From Kappaphycus alvarezii (taxonomy: Eukaryota; Rhodophyta; Florideophyceae; Gigartinales; Solieriaceae), in the NCBI GenBank assembly GCA_002205965.3, contig NADL03000692.1:806001-870000 (forward strand): a DNA stretch of 64,000 nt. Direction: 5' to 3'. Of this stretch, positions 24,541-35,444 are shown one piece after another. Position 1 is the stretch's first letter. The number at the start of each line of letters is the position of its first letter. The notes beneath the pieces are model-generated. The model did not search any database. It was not told where the DNA came from and was given only the letters and a program-made list of their open reading frames with translations. The position numbers were made by a program, and so were the translations under genes.

Positions 24541-24990
24541 AGTCTCAATGTGTTCTGGTGGGACGGAGCAACCATTATGCGCGTTTATTTACAGCGCAAT
24601 TTATATCTGGACGCAAGCTGCTGGTGAGATACCGGAGATCGCTGGCAATGGATTGTTATTGGTCCTTTTCCTCAGGCGGATGTGTAGGTGCATTAGTCGC
24701 TTTCTTGCAGCTCTTTTTTCAAAAAGGATAGTGCGACGTGGATTTCTGTTCATTATTTGGATTTTGAAGACAAGTAAAAGGATGATATTAGATTAAGCAA
24801 GGTGAATTTCACCCTGGGCATTGCAGTTAATGCGAAATTCAATAGAGGTAGAGGGAATATAACATTTTCACCTACAACTCGTTTTAGTTGTAACAGTTGT
24901 AGGATGAACGAGGCAATTGATTTTTCAATTTATTCGGAGAGCAATAAAGAGGTTCTCGATATTTAACTAAAGGGGAAGGGACGTTAAATA

Positions 24991-25740
24991 TTATTTGACG
25001 CTCATGACAGGCAGCATATGGTGGCATTTTCCGTTTTTTAGGAATATAAATGGACCAGAATCGCTATTGTGGTAGCCTTGTGACATAAGTCGATGACCGA
25101 AACCCTTGTAGTAGGTGTGGACGGCTAGAGAGGTACCATAAAGTGTACAGAGTAGGAGTAAGATGTGGTCGGAAGGTCCAACATAGTCAATAAATATGAA
25201 TTTATCGCATATCTGTACCGATTCATTGGGTAATGAGGTTCGTGTAGTTAGGAGTCGCTAATTTCGAAGTTTCATATCTTCCAATCATGATGTGCGGAGA
25301 GTGCGAAGATTAGATAGATAGTAATCTTGTAGGTCATGAAAGAGGTGGTATACTTCAGGGCCCAGAGTAAGTACGGCTGCATGCGATCTCCTCGGACAAA
25401 ACAGCTAGGCTTTAGATACATAGATCGGGTGGTGGGGTAATGTTAGCCATAAAGAATCTAGGGGGATGAATTTTGCAGAGCGAAGAATTTAATTCAGTAC
25501 GGTGTTGTGAAGCTGTCGAAATATTTGATCTCGTTCCACTTTGTCTGTTCCTTGCTGTGCTTTTAGTCCATTCCAATGCGCCTGCAAATTATCGAGCATA
25601 AAATGTGGTCTTAGGAGATTCTGGAAGTCGCCGGAGAGCAATATCGTGAGCTATGTTGGTGCTTCGGCTTAGGTTACAACGCGGGTTGTATAAGGGGCAG
25701 TCAATATGATAGGGTAAAAGTGGCGCCAACGGAAAAGTGA
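24991..25740 (-). pseudogene. 250-codon coding fossil with six in-frame stops
   Basis: Read from 25740 to the TAA at 24993-24991 the minus strand stays in one frame for 250 codons with six internal stops (TAA, TAG, TAA, TAG, TGA, TAG) and no frameshift. Segments include FMLDNLQAHWNGLKAQQGTD, RSHAAVLTLGPEVYHLFHD, ICDKFIFIDYVGPSDHILL and GPFIFLKNGKCHHMLPV. The last two loosely recall the end of an OTU-type cysteine protease (hydrophobic strand, then a His before LP), but this is a weak guess. It directly abuts repeat copy 3. Confidence 0.5.
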
Positions 25741-25769
25741 ATCACTAAATACCCAACACGAGAGTAGCT

Positions 25770-26720
25770 TCGAACGACCAAAATGCTACTGTAGACGTTG
25801 AAGGGCTGTAGAGGGGAGTAGGCGTGAAATCTGAGTTACTGATCTAGTAACAAACTCTAAAGGAGCAGACTATACCATCTCGCCTACAGGATAAGGAACT
25901 GATTGAAGGTTTAGGTTTGAAGTTGACTCCCAGCTTGATTTCTTTCTCATGAAGGAAGCAATTAACTTATTTTATATAGACTTTTTTCCAAACTAAACTC
26001 TCCATAGAGCTACTATAAGCACCAAAAAAGCAAAAAAAAGACTTCATGTGGACGAAAAGAATTTGATAAAAGATAATTGGAAGAAACTAAATGAGTCGGC
26101 TGCTTAAATTCCTCATCTTCTAGATCAGAATCTATCCCTTGCCTTAACCTATCATAAGTATCCATGTATTCCTAAAAAATACATGTGGATGGTCCTAAAT
26201 TGTCTGCTTCTCCTTGCAATGAGTTAATCTCACAACCTGGTCTGTGGTCGTGGCCACCTGATCCAACAAGTTTATTCTTTCCCCTCCCATATGACCAGAT
26301 ACGAGACCCATTTCTTCATCTGCGGACTCCTCATCTTCCTCCCCGGCCTACCTCTTCTTCTTCCTTCTCTCTGACCTCACCATCTGCCTTCTCTTTTTCC
26401 ATTCCGTAGCCCAGGTTGGGAGCCACCCACTCGTCGAAGCGCTCCCCTTCCTTACCATTCTCCAAACTTGATTCACCCTTACCGCTCCCTGTGCTTCGAT
26501 CTCCATCATGTGAAGACAAAACTTTCTAGGTTTGACGACGGAAGTTTTCCTCGATGTCGGTTGGGCTCTAAGAGAATAAAGAAAAGACGGTGATGGGGCA
26601 AGGGTGATGGAGTTTGGCAATGGGGCGAGAAGGAGGTAGTCGATGCATGATGGCTGTCAGGGAGGTTGTGAATTGTCGAATTTTTGTAGGGGCGCAAATA
26701 AATTTTAGGCGGCGCCGGAC
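25770..26720 (-). repeat. Acidic-gene repeat, copy 3 (most degraded)
   Basis: Aligns with copies 1 and 2 through GGAGCAGACTATACCATCT (for GGAGCAGGGTCTA...), TTGAAGTTGACTCCCA, a TTATATAGACTTTTT box shared with copy 2, and the coding part. Flank and strand order are the same. Confidence 0.6.
26120..26519 (-). pseudogene. Broken third copy of the acidic protein gene
   Basis: Minus-strand pieces: GERFDEWVAPNLG (equivalent to EDWVDPWEPLV), an acidic/basic run EKADGEVREKEEEEVG, and a C-terminal MDTYDRLRQGIDSDLEDEEF. The last piece matches MDTLEECFGSDLGD...DFEEEF of copy 1. Frame changes separate them. Confidence 0.45.
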
Positions 26721-26739
26721 TTGTTTACATAGCGCCGAA

Positions 26740-27900
26740 CGGTTCAGATTGATAGCCCAGCTGCATCGAGGAAATTAGCGAAAGTTGGTCTTTTAGTGGG
26801 ATCTAGTGAAACTGCCTTAACATGGGTGATTTTGGCAAAAATCATGTGTAGAAATATTGATTAGGCAAAAAATATTTAAGGGGGAAGAAGACCTAAAAAT
26901 AAGAGAAGAATACAAGAATGAAGATCAAAAGAGAAGGTAATCGTTCTTAGAAAGGGAACAAGAAAAAGAAAAGGGTATGAATAAATGTTAATTTCGTGGC
27001 CGAAAAGGAAACAAACTTGAGGGAGGAACAAAAGAAAAGGGAATGAAGAGAGAAAAATAAAGGAATGAAACTTCTCCGTGTAAAGATAGCACCTCCAATT
27101 TCTTGCTTAAGACAATACTTGGAGGTGCTTGTCGAGGGGAAGCCACACGAATGTAAGTGGATCTTCTATATCTTTAATACAGCTTAAAAGTTTCGCACTC
27201 TATCTCCAGTTTTCCCTTGGATTTTCGGGTAGGAATATGTCCGTATTTCCTGAAAAAGTAGAGTTGTGGCGGGAGTATGAGGTGGCTAAGCCAAACTTGA
27301 TCTAAATTTACTAGTTGGCAATTTTTCTAATATGGGTAGTTTTGAATTGAGTCTTCCTAAAGTATTAGATAAAATTTGCTGCTTTGATATTTTCTCTCTT
27401 AAGACTGGCCCATGTGAGATGATTCCATCGTTCTAAATATTCTTTTTGAGGTTGCCTTTTGGTCCACTTTTTGAGTTACTTCAAATTTCGTTCATAAGCT
27501 CAAGGAGGTTATTTCTGAAGAAACCCGGGAATTTACTACTCATATTTTGTACTGTGGTGTGCATTATCAGTTTTTTTCAGTAAAGCGCCATATGGTGGTT
27601 TTAAGCGACCAACATGGTGTTTTGGTGTTAGAAAGGACCTAGAAGTAACGACTATTATCATCCACGAATGGAATCAAGTGGAAGTTGCTGTTTTTAAGAA
27701 AGTTTCTCCTTACTATGCATATGTCGGTTTTGATTAATATTCCTAATAGGCAAATTTTTTCTGTTCTGTTTGTGCTACCAATCCACGAGCCTTGAATTGG
27801 GGGGAGATACAGGTCAAAGGGGTAAAGTGTTGGGAAGGGATTTTGTTAGGGAGGAACTTTTTGGGTTCGTGCCATTGTTTAGATGACCACGAAAGGTTAC
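26740..27900. other. No gene recognised
   Basis: Purine-rich plus strand (about 26880-27080) followed by mixed sequence. No motif-bearing frame. Confidence 0.4.
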
Positions 27901-27902
27901 AG

Positions 27903-28628
27903 TTAGAGATGATATGACCTTCTAAAGTTGAAGAGTTTTCTTGGCGTTGGGCCTGGTGGTAGGTTTGGCCGACTGGGGCCACGTTTTTCGTCTGGTATTG
28001 CTTCTTGGTCTGGGTGGTACCGCTTGCCGGAATATTGAATGTGTAGTTGGTTTGTGTATGTGTTCAAGGCACTTTTGTGGTGGCTTTTCTGCTCTCTATC
28101 TTTTACATAGCAGTGAAGACTATTTCCATGTTTTTCTTTAACTCTTCTATCATATAAATACCTGATTAACGCAGGTTTGGTAGTTTTGAGATACTTCACG
28201 GCGATCATTAGCGATTGCATGAATTCATGCGCTTCATTAAGCCGAGCGTTTTTGCAACAGATTGAGGTTGCTGTCACTGTTTTTACTCGCTTGGCTATTC
28301 TGCTCAACTGCCTTGGTTTGTTGGAGTAGGTTGAGGTACACGTCCGTATGTATGACGAGATTGGCTACCCTAGGAAGCATAGAGTCAGTGAGGACCCACA
28401 AGAGTACTTGATGGTTGCTTTCAAAGGACCTGTGTTGTGTACGGTCGAAAAGTAATATGTCGTTAGACTTGGAGTTGGCACATGCGTTGAGCGATGTTGT
28501 TGTACCTTTGATATAAATAAGCCTAGGGTCGAGATTAGATTTGTATTACTTGAAGATTTTCTGTGTTTTGATCGAATCCAAATAGAAATTTGTGACTGAA
28601 TGGTAAGGTGGTTGATTGTGTTGTGCAT
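27903..28628 (-). pseudogene. Unidentified coding remnant
   Basis: One minus-strand frame stays open for 242 codons except a TAG near 28366. It is basic and Ser/Asn/Gln-rich (e.g. KKNARLNEAHEF-like, LIRYLYDRRVKEKHG). A second minus-strand frame over 28200-28560 also reads like protein (FESNHQVLLWVLTDSMLP, VYLNLLQQTKAVEQNSQ), so the true frame is uncertain. No family recognised. Confidence 0.3.
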
Positions 28629-28629
28629 T

Positions 28630-29260
28630 CATCTTGGTAACGCCAAGTAGTTCGAGCCAAATTTCGCTATAGGGAGCCTGGAATGTTTAGCTGGCGGTTT
28701 GAAAACCTCTGGATTTTTTGGAACAAAGACAGATGTTTCTTTTATTCAGGCTGTTTCTCGACGGCAGCTTATAGTGGGACGGGTGCACAACACTGCCACT
28801 GTGGTATCAAAGCCCAAAACGTACGACAGTGTAGCACGCAGCAAGGATGCTGGTGGAAGACTGCTGTAATCCCTACAATTCGAGCCTACAATGTCTGACA
28901 CAACCAATGACCGTTGTTCGACGGGTTGGCTTCCCCTTATTGCGGCAAGAACAAGTGTTTACTTATGTCTGTCTGATCACTGGTGATTCTTGCCTTGGAA
29001 TAGAATAGAATTTTCTGTAGCCCCTCTGTACTGTATTTACAAATACAGTACAGTGCGCTGTAACGTTTGGCCTGTAAAAAATTAAATCCAACGGTTACAG
29101 AAGCATTTTGTACTAGACTGGCATGATAAAAATACCTGGACTCTCTTGCTGATGCTGCTCTGTCGATTAATGCGGTTTTATTCCAGTTTTATACTCCAAA
29201 TCTTCTCGTGACACTTCTCTGGTCGCGCTGACACACGCCGCTCAGTAATTCCTAGTCAAG
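28630..29260. other. No gene recognised
   Basis: Contains a short perfect palindrome TACTGTATTTACAAATACAGTA (29035-29056) of the window-wide TACTG/GTACA type. Confidence 0.4.
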
Positions 29261-29269
29261 ACTTTCTCC

Positions 29270-30165
29270 ATGCTGGACACGAATCAGGATCTCAGCGACG
29301 ATGCTTCAACTGCCAGCTTCATCTTTGCACTTGCCGACACCATTGGTGCCAAAGCCTTTCTTCAGTCCCTGAGCAGCAACCCTCGATTTCGCAACGTCCT
29401 CAAGGTCCTGAACACACTCAAAGGCCTATCTCATACGGAATTCACTCTACCCCAAGACCCCGACTCCGATCCCGAAGTAGCACCTCAAGATGCTCGGCCT
29501 CTTCAAATCGCACCCAGCCCTCCTGCTTCTTCATCTTACCTCCTCGCAGCCAAGGCGCCTCCTGCTCCGAGATCAGTTGAAAGCTTACCGATCCTGGGGC
29601 GCAAAGGGATGACCGAGCATGCCGACCTCTCCTAAGTTCGCATATCCGCCAAACTTGCTGGTTTAGTAAAAAGAGCCCCAGCCCCAGTATGCCTTTTCGG
29701 TGGCAACAAAAAGAAATTTGTTCGCATCACTTCCACCACCAGGATTCGCAGTTCAAAATTCATCTCAATTCCGACGCGCTCTCTTCAGCGGAGGCTTTTC
29801 TGGTTCTTATTCTATCTTCAAGTCGACGAATCCGCACACTGGTTACGTTTTCGCCTCTGCGCGGGACCTCCGCTCCATTCAACCCACCTACCAAGCTCTT
29901 CAGGCCCTCGCCCGACATTCGGACAACTTTCTGGCACCTGCTCCTAACCCCTAAGAAGTTCTCTCTCTTGATGCCACTGTCCCAAGTACTGACCACCACA
30001 CAGTACTTCCAAGCCTGCGCGCGGAAATACCCAGACTCGAGTCAGACAAATGCCATTGGATTCCCTCATTTTCGTTTGCCAACGCCTTGCCCTAAGGAAC
30101 ATTTTATTTGCAATTGGAACGGAAAAGGAGTGCAAAAGATCTATTCGATAGGGGCAAATTGTTAG
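29270..30165 (+). pseudogene. Unidentified plus-strand gene, frameshifted
   Basis: Starts ATG 29270. The first frame (29270-29635, 121 aa) is acidic then Pro/Ser-rich (FIFALADTIGAKAFLQSL, DPDSDPEVAPQD). After a stop the protein-like reading moves between frames: VKRAPAPVCLFGGNKKKFVR, then FSGGFSGSYSIFKSTNPHTG and YQALQALARHSDNF. This looks like one gene broken by a nonsense codon and at least two indels. The Pro-rich linker with a basic segment would suit a transposon-encoded gag-like protein, but I do not recognise the family. Confidence 0.4.
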
Positions 30166-30689
30166 ATGACTGTATCGTCCAGTTTTCCTCCAACTGCGCT
30201 CCAACTAACAGGTATTCAGTCCTATTGTACTCCATTTTTCGTCCACTGGCGCTACATGTGCAATCTTTTAACACCTAATACGGACATATTTGATTTCTTC
30301 ACACAGTAGCAAAAAAAACATTTGTCATATGCTGATTAGCTCTTGGTGATACATTTCTGCGAACAGTATCTTCTCCCGGTCTTGTAGAGCTTGTTTCCCA
30401 TTGGATGCCCCGTTTGCAATTTAATTGTCAACACTGTTTACAACAGTACTCTGTATTACAAGCACAGAGGACTCCCGACCTTTCCATTACTCGCAGTAAA
30501 CCAAACCAAGTTCTATTGCTCTGTAATCCTGCCAATGTCAACATTGTTTACAATAATTTTTGTCTTCAATCAGTAAAAGACACAAAACACACGTTAACTT
30601 CCAATTGACGGCTATCAAAGCCGTATATGTCACCCGATGTCATTCTGCTTTGTTCTACTTCCCAAGCCACATCATACAGTTATGCTCGA

Positions 30690-31221
30690 CTATCTACGTC
30701 TGCGCCCTCGTTGCGATGAGAAGCCTGCGAAAAGTCGATTAATTCTGTCTGGAGATACCCAATCATCCTCCAGAAGATGGTGCAAATCGCGGTGTGGATC
30801 TAAGAAGAATGTCTTATGTCCAGTTCGTGGTACAAAGTTTCCATCTGCAGGATAAGTATGCTCCAAAACCCCAATGGGATTGTTTATTGCGAATGCATCT
30901 ACCGCCGTAGGAATTCGTGAACAATCTTCTAGTAAGTCTTTCCTTGTGATAACCCTGAAATAATTTTGTGAATTCCAGCCCTCACGTCCAGTCCGCAATG
31001 AAAAGACGCTTCTTCACAAGTAGAGCACCAAATCTAAATTCATACTCGAGAAACTTCAATACACCTCCGTGCCATATATCCCGCCTCTGCGATTCAGTTC
31101 CACCGGACGCTACATCATCATCACAAGTGAGTTCCACAGCCACGTAATAGTTACCCCTTGAAAACGAGGAGCGTGCTTCCTTCCGCACAGCTTTGCACCA
31201 ATCACTTGCTAATCGCCGCCA
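30690..31221 (-). pseudogene. Unidentified minus-strand gene in two pieces
   Basis: The upper piece (to 30986) reads LWRRLASDWCKAVRKEA, NYYVAVELTCDDDVASGG, KFLEYEFRFGALLVKKRLF. The lower piece (30954-30690) reads AFAINNPIGVLEHTYPADGN, FVPRTGHKTFFLDP. They are separated by 31 nt beginning GTGAGG and ending TTATTTCAG; removing it keeps the frame (IADWT then VITRKD). This is either a tiny intron or an indel-broken gene. No start codon is evident upstream of 31221, where a stop precedes the frame. Family unknown. Confidence 0.4.
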
Positions 31222-31340
31222 CAGGACATCTTAACGCCCCCACAACTAATAAATTGATCAAAAGAAACTGCACTTCGCGACTGGATTTCATTAGTATTAA
31301 ATACCGAAGCAGCATCAGGCGTGCAACAGCTTCCTCAAGT

Positions 31341-31404
31341 CTAGTGTCTATTCGACAAGGCCAATGTCATCAATTGATTACATTGTTATAATCAATTGAT
31401 GACA
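31341..31404 (+). repeat. Inverted-repeat arm plus 40-bp palindrome, left
   Basis: CTAGTGTCTATTCGACAAG (31341-31359), then after 5 bp a near-perfect palindrome (31365-31404) with arms TGTCATCAATTGATTA. The mirror image stands at 33366-33422. Confidence 0.75.
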
Positions 31405-32059
31405 TGGGTATTTGAACAATTTTCTCAAAAAGAATAATACTGCAGTTACTTTTACACATCTCTGTGCATCAGCCTGTCTATGGTCCGCAACGCCAGTCCC
31501 CGCTGCGGATGCATTCGACGCTCAAAAGAAGTATTGCTACAAGGCGCTATACAGAATTGCTCTCACCGACACCGGGGGCTCGAGTACAGGGTGCCGGGTG
31601 GCTTTGGAGAGGTCTGCGACAAACAACCGTTCTTGCGAGCCCTGCCATAGGCATTTCCTCTTGTGGCATTTTGAAGCGGGAGGAAGCAGTGGTGCCCTGA
31701 AACTGAAACCACGTCTTATAATTGCGGTCCGAGATGTAGGTGCCCAGGCCTAGAGCCGGTTGGCATGAAAGCAGTCCTTACAATCATCCACTGACAACGA
31801 GGCTACGAATGCCGCGGTCCTCTCATCCCCCTTTGACATGGCGTCAAAGGCCTTTTACTCAACTGGGCGATCGAGTTGCCCTTGCCCAAACCGCTGCCTT
31901 GAGTCTATAGCCGTGAACTGGACAATCTTCTCGGGTGCCACTTGCTCTTCCACTCGTCATAAGCCCGAACTGCGGATGTGTAAGATTGGAAAGCAGTGTT
32001 CGGTAGCACAGGGAGAAGGGTAGAGCACAAGGCAAATTTGAGGGACACGAAGGAAAGGA

Positions 32060-33000
32060 AGGCAGCCGCCGCAGTCAGCTTAGCGGAGCCGAGCCGATGC
32101 CAAATTTTGGCTTGCGGGGCTCAAAGGGCGCAATAGGAAGTTGTAATTCCCGAAAAGTGTCGGCATCCAGAACCCCGCCCACCATTCACCGCAGCCTGTC
32201 TTCAACAGTGGTGTCGAATTCCACAGCTCCCTTGAAAGTGGAATTAGGGAGAACTACACGTAAGAGTTAGTTGATCCGACATACACCAAAGCAGGTCAGC
32301 AGTAGGTGGAGAGCTACATGAGTATCCTTCAAGGTTAAAAGGGATTTGAGGAGAGGCTGTAACGAAGTGACGTGCGTTGTGAACTCGCGCTCCATGATTA
32401 GGACCGACCCGATGGGAGCGCGGAGCACTTTTGTCCCGTCGTCATAGTTCTGCCGAAGCTCATATGGGAGGGACTGCTGACCAGGTAGGGTCGGGATGGT
32501 TTGCCGCCAGCCGGCACACTTATCTATGCGGAGGTCTACACCCAAACTGCCCTCCTCTGGGGCGGAGAGGAACTGCAGTGCCGTTCGAATGGCTTCATGG
32601 GTGCCAAATACAGTATATACCCATCGTCAAGTACCACAGATATAGGAGTAGGAAAGGCCCGCCTGTGGTGTCGCCCACATTTTCCAGGGGTATTTTGAGT
32701 TCCCGCATCACTTCTTGCAGCGTCACTTCTTGCAGCACAAGGCAGAATTCAAGTGGACCCAGCGGATCCCCGTGCTGCACGCCAACCACGCTCCGTAGCA
32801 TATCATCCCTACACCAAATATGACCCATGTTTACCACATACATGTAACGGACCCAAGGAAAGAGCTCCGGGGACCACTGTTCGACCTCCGTCAAAATCTC
32901 ACTTCGGCTGACCAAGTTAAAAGCGTTTTGAAGGACATCGGTTAACAGTGCATACTCCGCCGATTCACCATGCTCCTCTTGAATTCACCACATAACGTAG
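32060..33000 (-). mobile_element. LINE fragment: reverse transcriptase palm and thumb
   Basis: Minus strand reads NAFNLVSRSEILTEVEQWSP (palm start), then VVGVQHGDPLGPLEFCLVLQ (about 32740), the hallmark GxxQGDPLGP(x)LF box of non-LTR reverse transcriptases with Gln changed to His. The catalytic box survives in another frame as VVLDDGYI (about 32640). LGVDLRIDKCAGWR, KVLRAPIGS, VALHLLLTCFGVCRIN and ADTFRELQLPIAPFEP follow; the last is shared with the copies at 3.1 and 57.9 kb. At least one frameshift and several stops. Only this core is preserved; a downstream zinc finger/endonuclease could not be confirmed. Confidence 0.8.
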
Positions 33001-33365
33001 AAAACTGGCTCAGATCCTCCTGACGTTGATACTCCCAACTATAACCACCCAGCACAGACGAAAACAATGCCCATCTGATGCTTGAGGGAACAAGAAATTA
33101 ACGACCTAGCTGTTGAAATTATTTTAAAAAATGATGCATGGTGCATCTTATTTTTTGATTTTCAGCTACTGTATAGCACTGCAAATAAACTCAGGTGCAT
33201 CCACTACAAATATCTTGCGCAGGAGTAAATTTGTTCCAGGAGGCAGTGAACGTTCGAAAGCTCTGAACGGCAACCTTGCACAGCTACAAGAGACGTCAAG
33301 GAAAATGGAAAGCGAAGAAAAGGCGTTCAAAGAATATTTTAAAATTATTTTTTGTTCGTAAAAAA

Positions 33366-33422
33366 TGTCATCAATTTATTACATATGTAATCAATTGATG
33401 ACACTTGTCAAATAGACACTAG
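33366..33422 (-). repeat. 38-bp palindrome plus inverted-repeat arm, right
   Basis: The palindrome 33366-33403 (arms TGTCATCAATTGATTACAT, one mismatch) is followed by CTTGTCAAATAGACACTAG, the reverse complement of the left arm with one mismatch. The stop codon of the adjacent transposase fragment lies inside this arm. Confidence 0.75.
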
Positions 33423-34274
33423 TCTCTTGATTTCGCGGGAATCTAAGACCCCACTTTTCCTCGGGCCCAGAATCACAATTCCGTTATCAGCGCTCTCATC
33501 GCTATCCGAAGAGTAGTTGCTACTCTGATCATCATCTTCCGTTGTTTGCGACGTGGAAAAGTACTCTCTGTAGAAAACCTTATAGCTTTCGAGAATTTTA
33601 ACGCCCTCTGTCATTTATTCTGCTGCCTTGGCACGAGCATTAAGCCTGCGCTTAGCAAACCCGACGTTACGCTCCAACCAGAACTGTTTATTGTTAACAG
33701 GCGGTCCACAACGTTCAACATTCTCTCTGATGTGCAAAACCACGTGTAAAGTAAGTTTGCAAAGGCCCACACTACTTTACACGTACTTTAAAAACTCCCA
33801 CTCGAAGAAAGAAAAGAAGTTATCAGCATGATTTGAAAGCTGTTCCAAATCATCTTCACTCGATGATGCACGAGACCAGATGTCCACAACTAATGTTAAC
33901 GAGCGCAACCCATTTAGTACCGACCTTGGGACATGAACATCAAGCAAAACAAGCCAGTAACTCAACAAAAACTGCTTAAGCTCAGCTGCTTTCCATGAGA
34001 GCAGTACAGGGTAGTCGGTCTAGGTCTTGCTCCGAAACCGCACTGTGAAGTACCGTGGTCTAGTTGCTCTATCTCTACATCTACCATAACCTATCCGTTT
34101 GAACTTACAACGAACGGCTCTTCCGTGTATCCGGGCACCCTTTGGAGGTGTACGTTGTCCCCTTTCAGGATAAAAATAACTTCCTTGGATATGTTTATGC
34201 TGAGGTGCATTGTGTCGATCGGGAAAGACTAAAACGGCACAATTGTGGACAACGAGTATAGCACAGTTCTGCAT
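33408..34274 (-). pseudogene. CACTA/TNP2-type transposase C-terminus (DUF4218-like)
   Basis: A single minus-strand frame runs from 34274 to the TGA at 33410-33408 with three in-frame stops (TAG 34020, TAA 33777, TAA 33615). SWKAAELKQFLLSYWLVLLD, then VPRSVLNGLRSLTLVVDIWS, EDDLEQLSNHADNFFSFFEW, HIRENVERCGPPVNNKQFW and LERNVGFAKRRLNARAK match the DUF4218 region of plant and algal CACTA transposases ('...P.ERY.G.LK...RN.A.PE'). The end is acidic and Ser-rich (DDDQSSNYSSDSDESAD). The N-terminal DDE part is not recognisable upstream, though minus-strand protein-like sequence continues in another frame to about 34.5 kb. Confidence 0.7.
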
Positions 34275-34559
34275 TTGACCCCGCTTTCTGTCGATATCAG
34301 TTACCTTTGCGCTTGCGATAAATTTGAGCCTTCACTCAGCAGTCTTTGCATCGAACGCATCCTGCTCGGATCCATTCCATTTGTCTGGGATGGATTATAC
34401 AACCGCACTAAGCGAAAATGCCCTGAACTCTCTCGTACGCGTATTGATGATGGAAAGTAGTGCCTGTCAGAGGAACGGAGAAAGAAAGTATTGAATTGGC
34501 AAAAGTGACAGGGATGCTTTTCGGATGGCCCATTCAAACCAGCTGTCTTGGCAAGAGCC

Positions 34560-35060
34560 TGGAGATCAAAAGCAGTCCATAGTACATGTACGCGGATACG
34601 ACCCTCAACGTTGCCGTGAAAGACTATCCTGCAAATTCTACTTGATCTACCATGTCCTGGGAGCTTGAGTCTGCAGCCACAATTTTATCCCTTGATAAGT
34701 CAACCTCCATATCACAGTTCTCCTTATCTCCATTGTTAACCCCTTTAATGTTGCTTACTCTGTCTTTGTGTGAGGTATAAGATGCAGATCCTTCCCGCTA
34801 GACAGCCAACTCTTGCGGATGAATACACACTCGGCTTTCCTGACTTCGCAGCGCAGTGGCAACTTCAGAGTCCGATAACATCGCGCCTTGATGAAGCCTT
34901 TCAGCGATTTGATGAGAATATATTGAACCCATAGGCAGCATCTCAGTATTCCGGGTAATGCGTTACTCATTTGCCGCTCGCCGATGACTACGCATCGTGG
35001 AATAACACACAAGCTTTCCAGGCGTAAATCGACAACGATACCAGAGTACACAAACATAAC
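34560..35060 (-). other. Possible coding remnant, unidentified
   Basis: The minus strand reads SDSEVATALRSQESRVCIHP and SNIKGVNNGDKENCDMEVDL in one frame with few stops. It may be the upstream part of the transposase gene, but no motif confirms this. Confidence 0.25.
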
Positions 35061-35444
35061 GATCCATCTTTAGATACATTAATTTTCACTTTGATAAAGG
35101 CGCGAAAAGCATCACGAACACAAATAAAAGAGACGAAAGATGAAAGGAAATTTAGCATCTAAGTCACTACCCAACGGAAACATATGATCAGATTATACGA
35201 ACATCAACAAGGGCCACCTTTCTCAGTGTCGCCTGGGAATGGGTGGGGGAAGACCGAAACGCAATGGAGTAATAAGAAAACAGTCTGGGTCATTTTTTTG
35301 CTTGTACAAACACACATTATAGGAAATAAATAGAATCGAAACTGATGTACACGTGGGAAAACTTATAAAAAGTCATCTAGTCCTCTACGGAAGCTAGATA
35401 CAGTTTCCCAATCCTTCTCAAACACCCTTATGCAAAATACTTCA

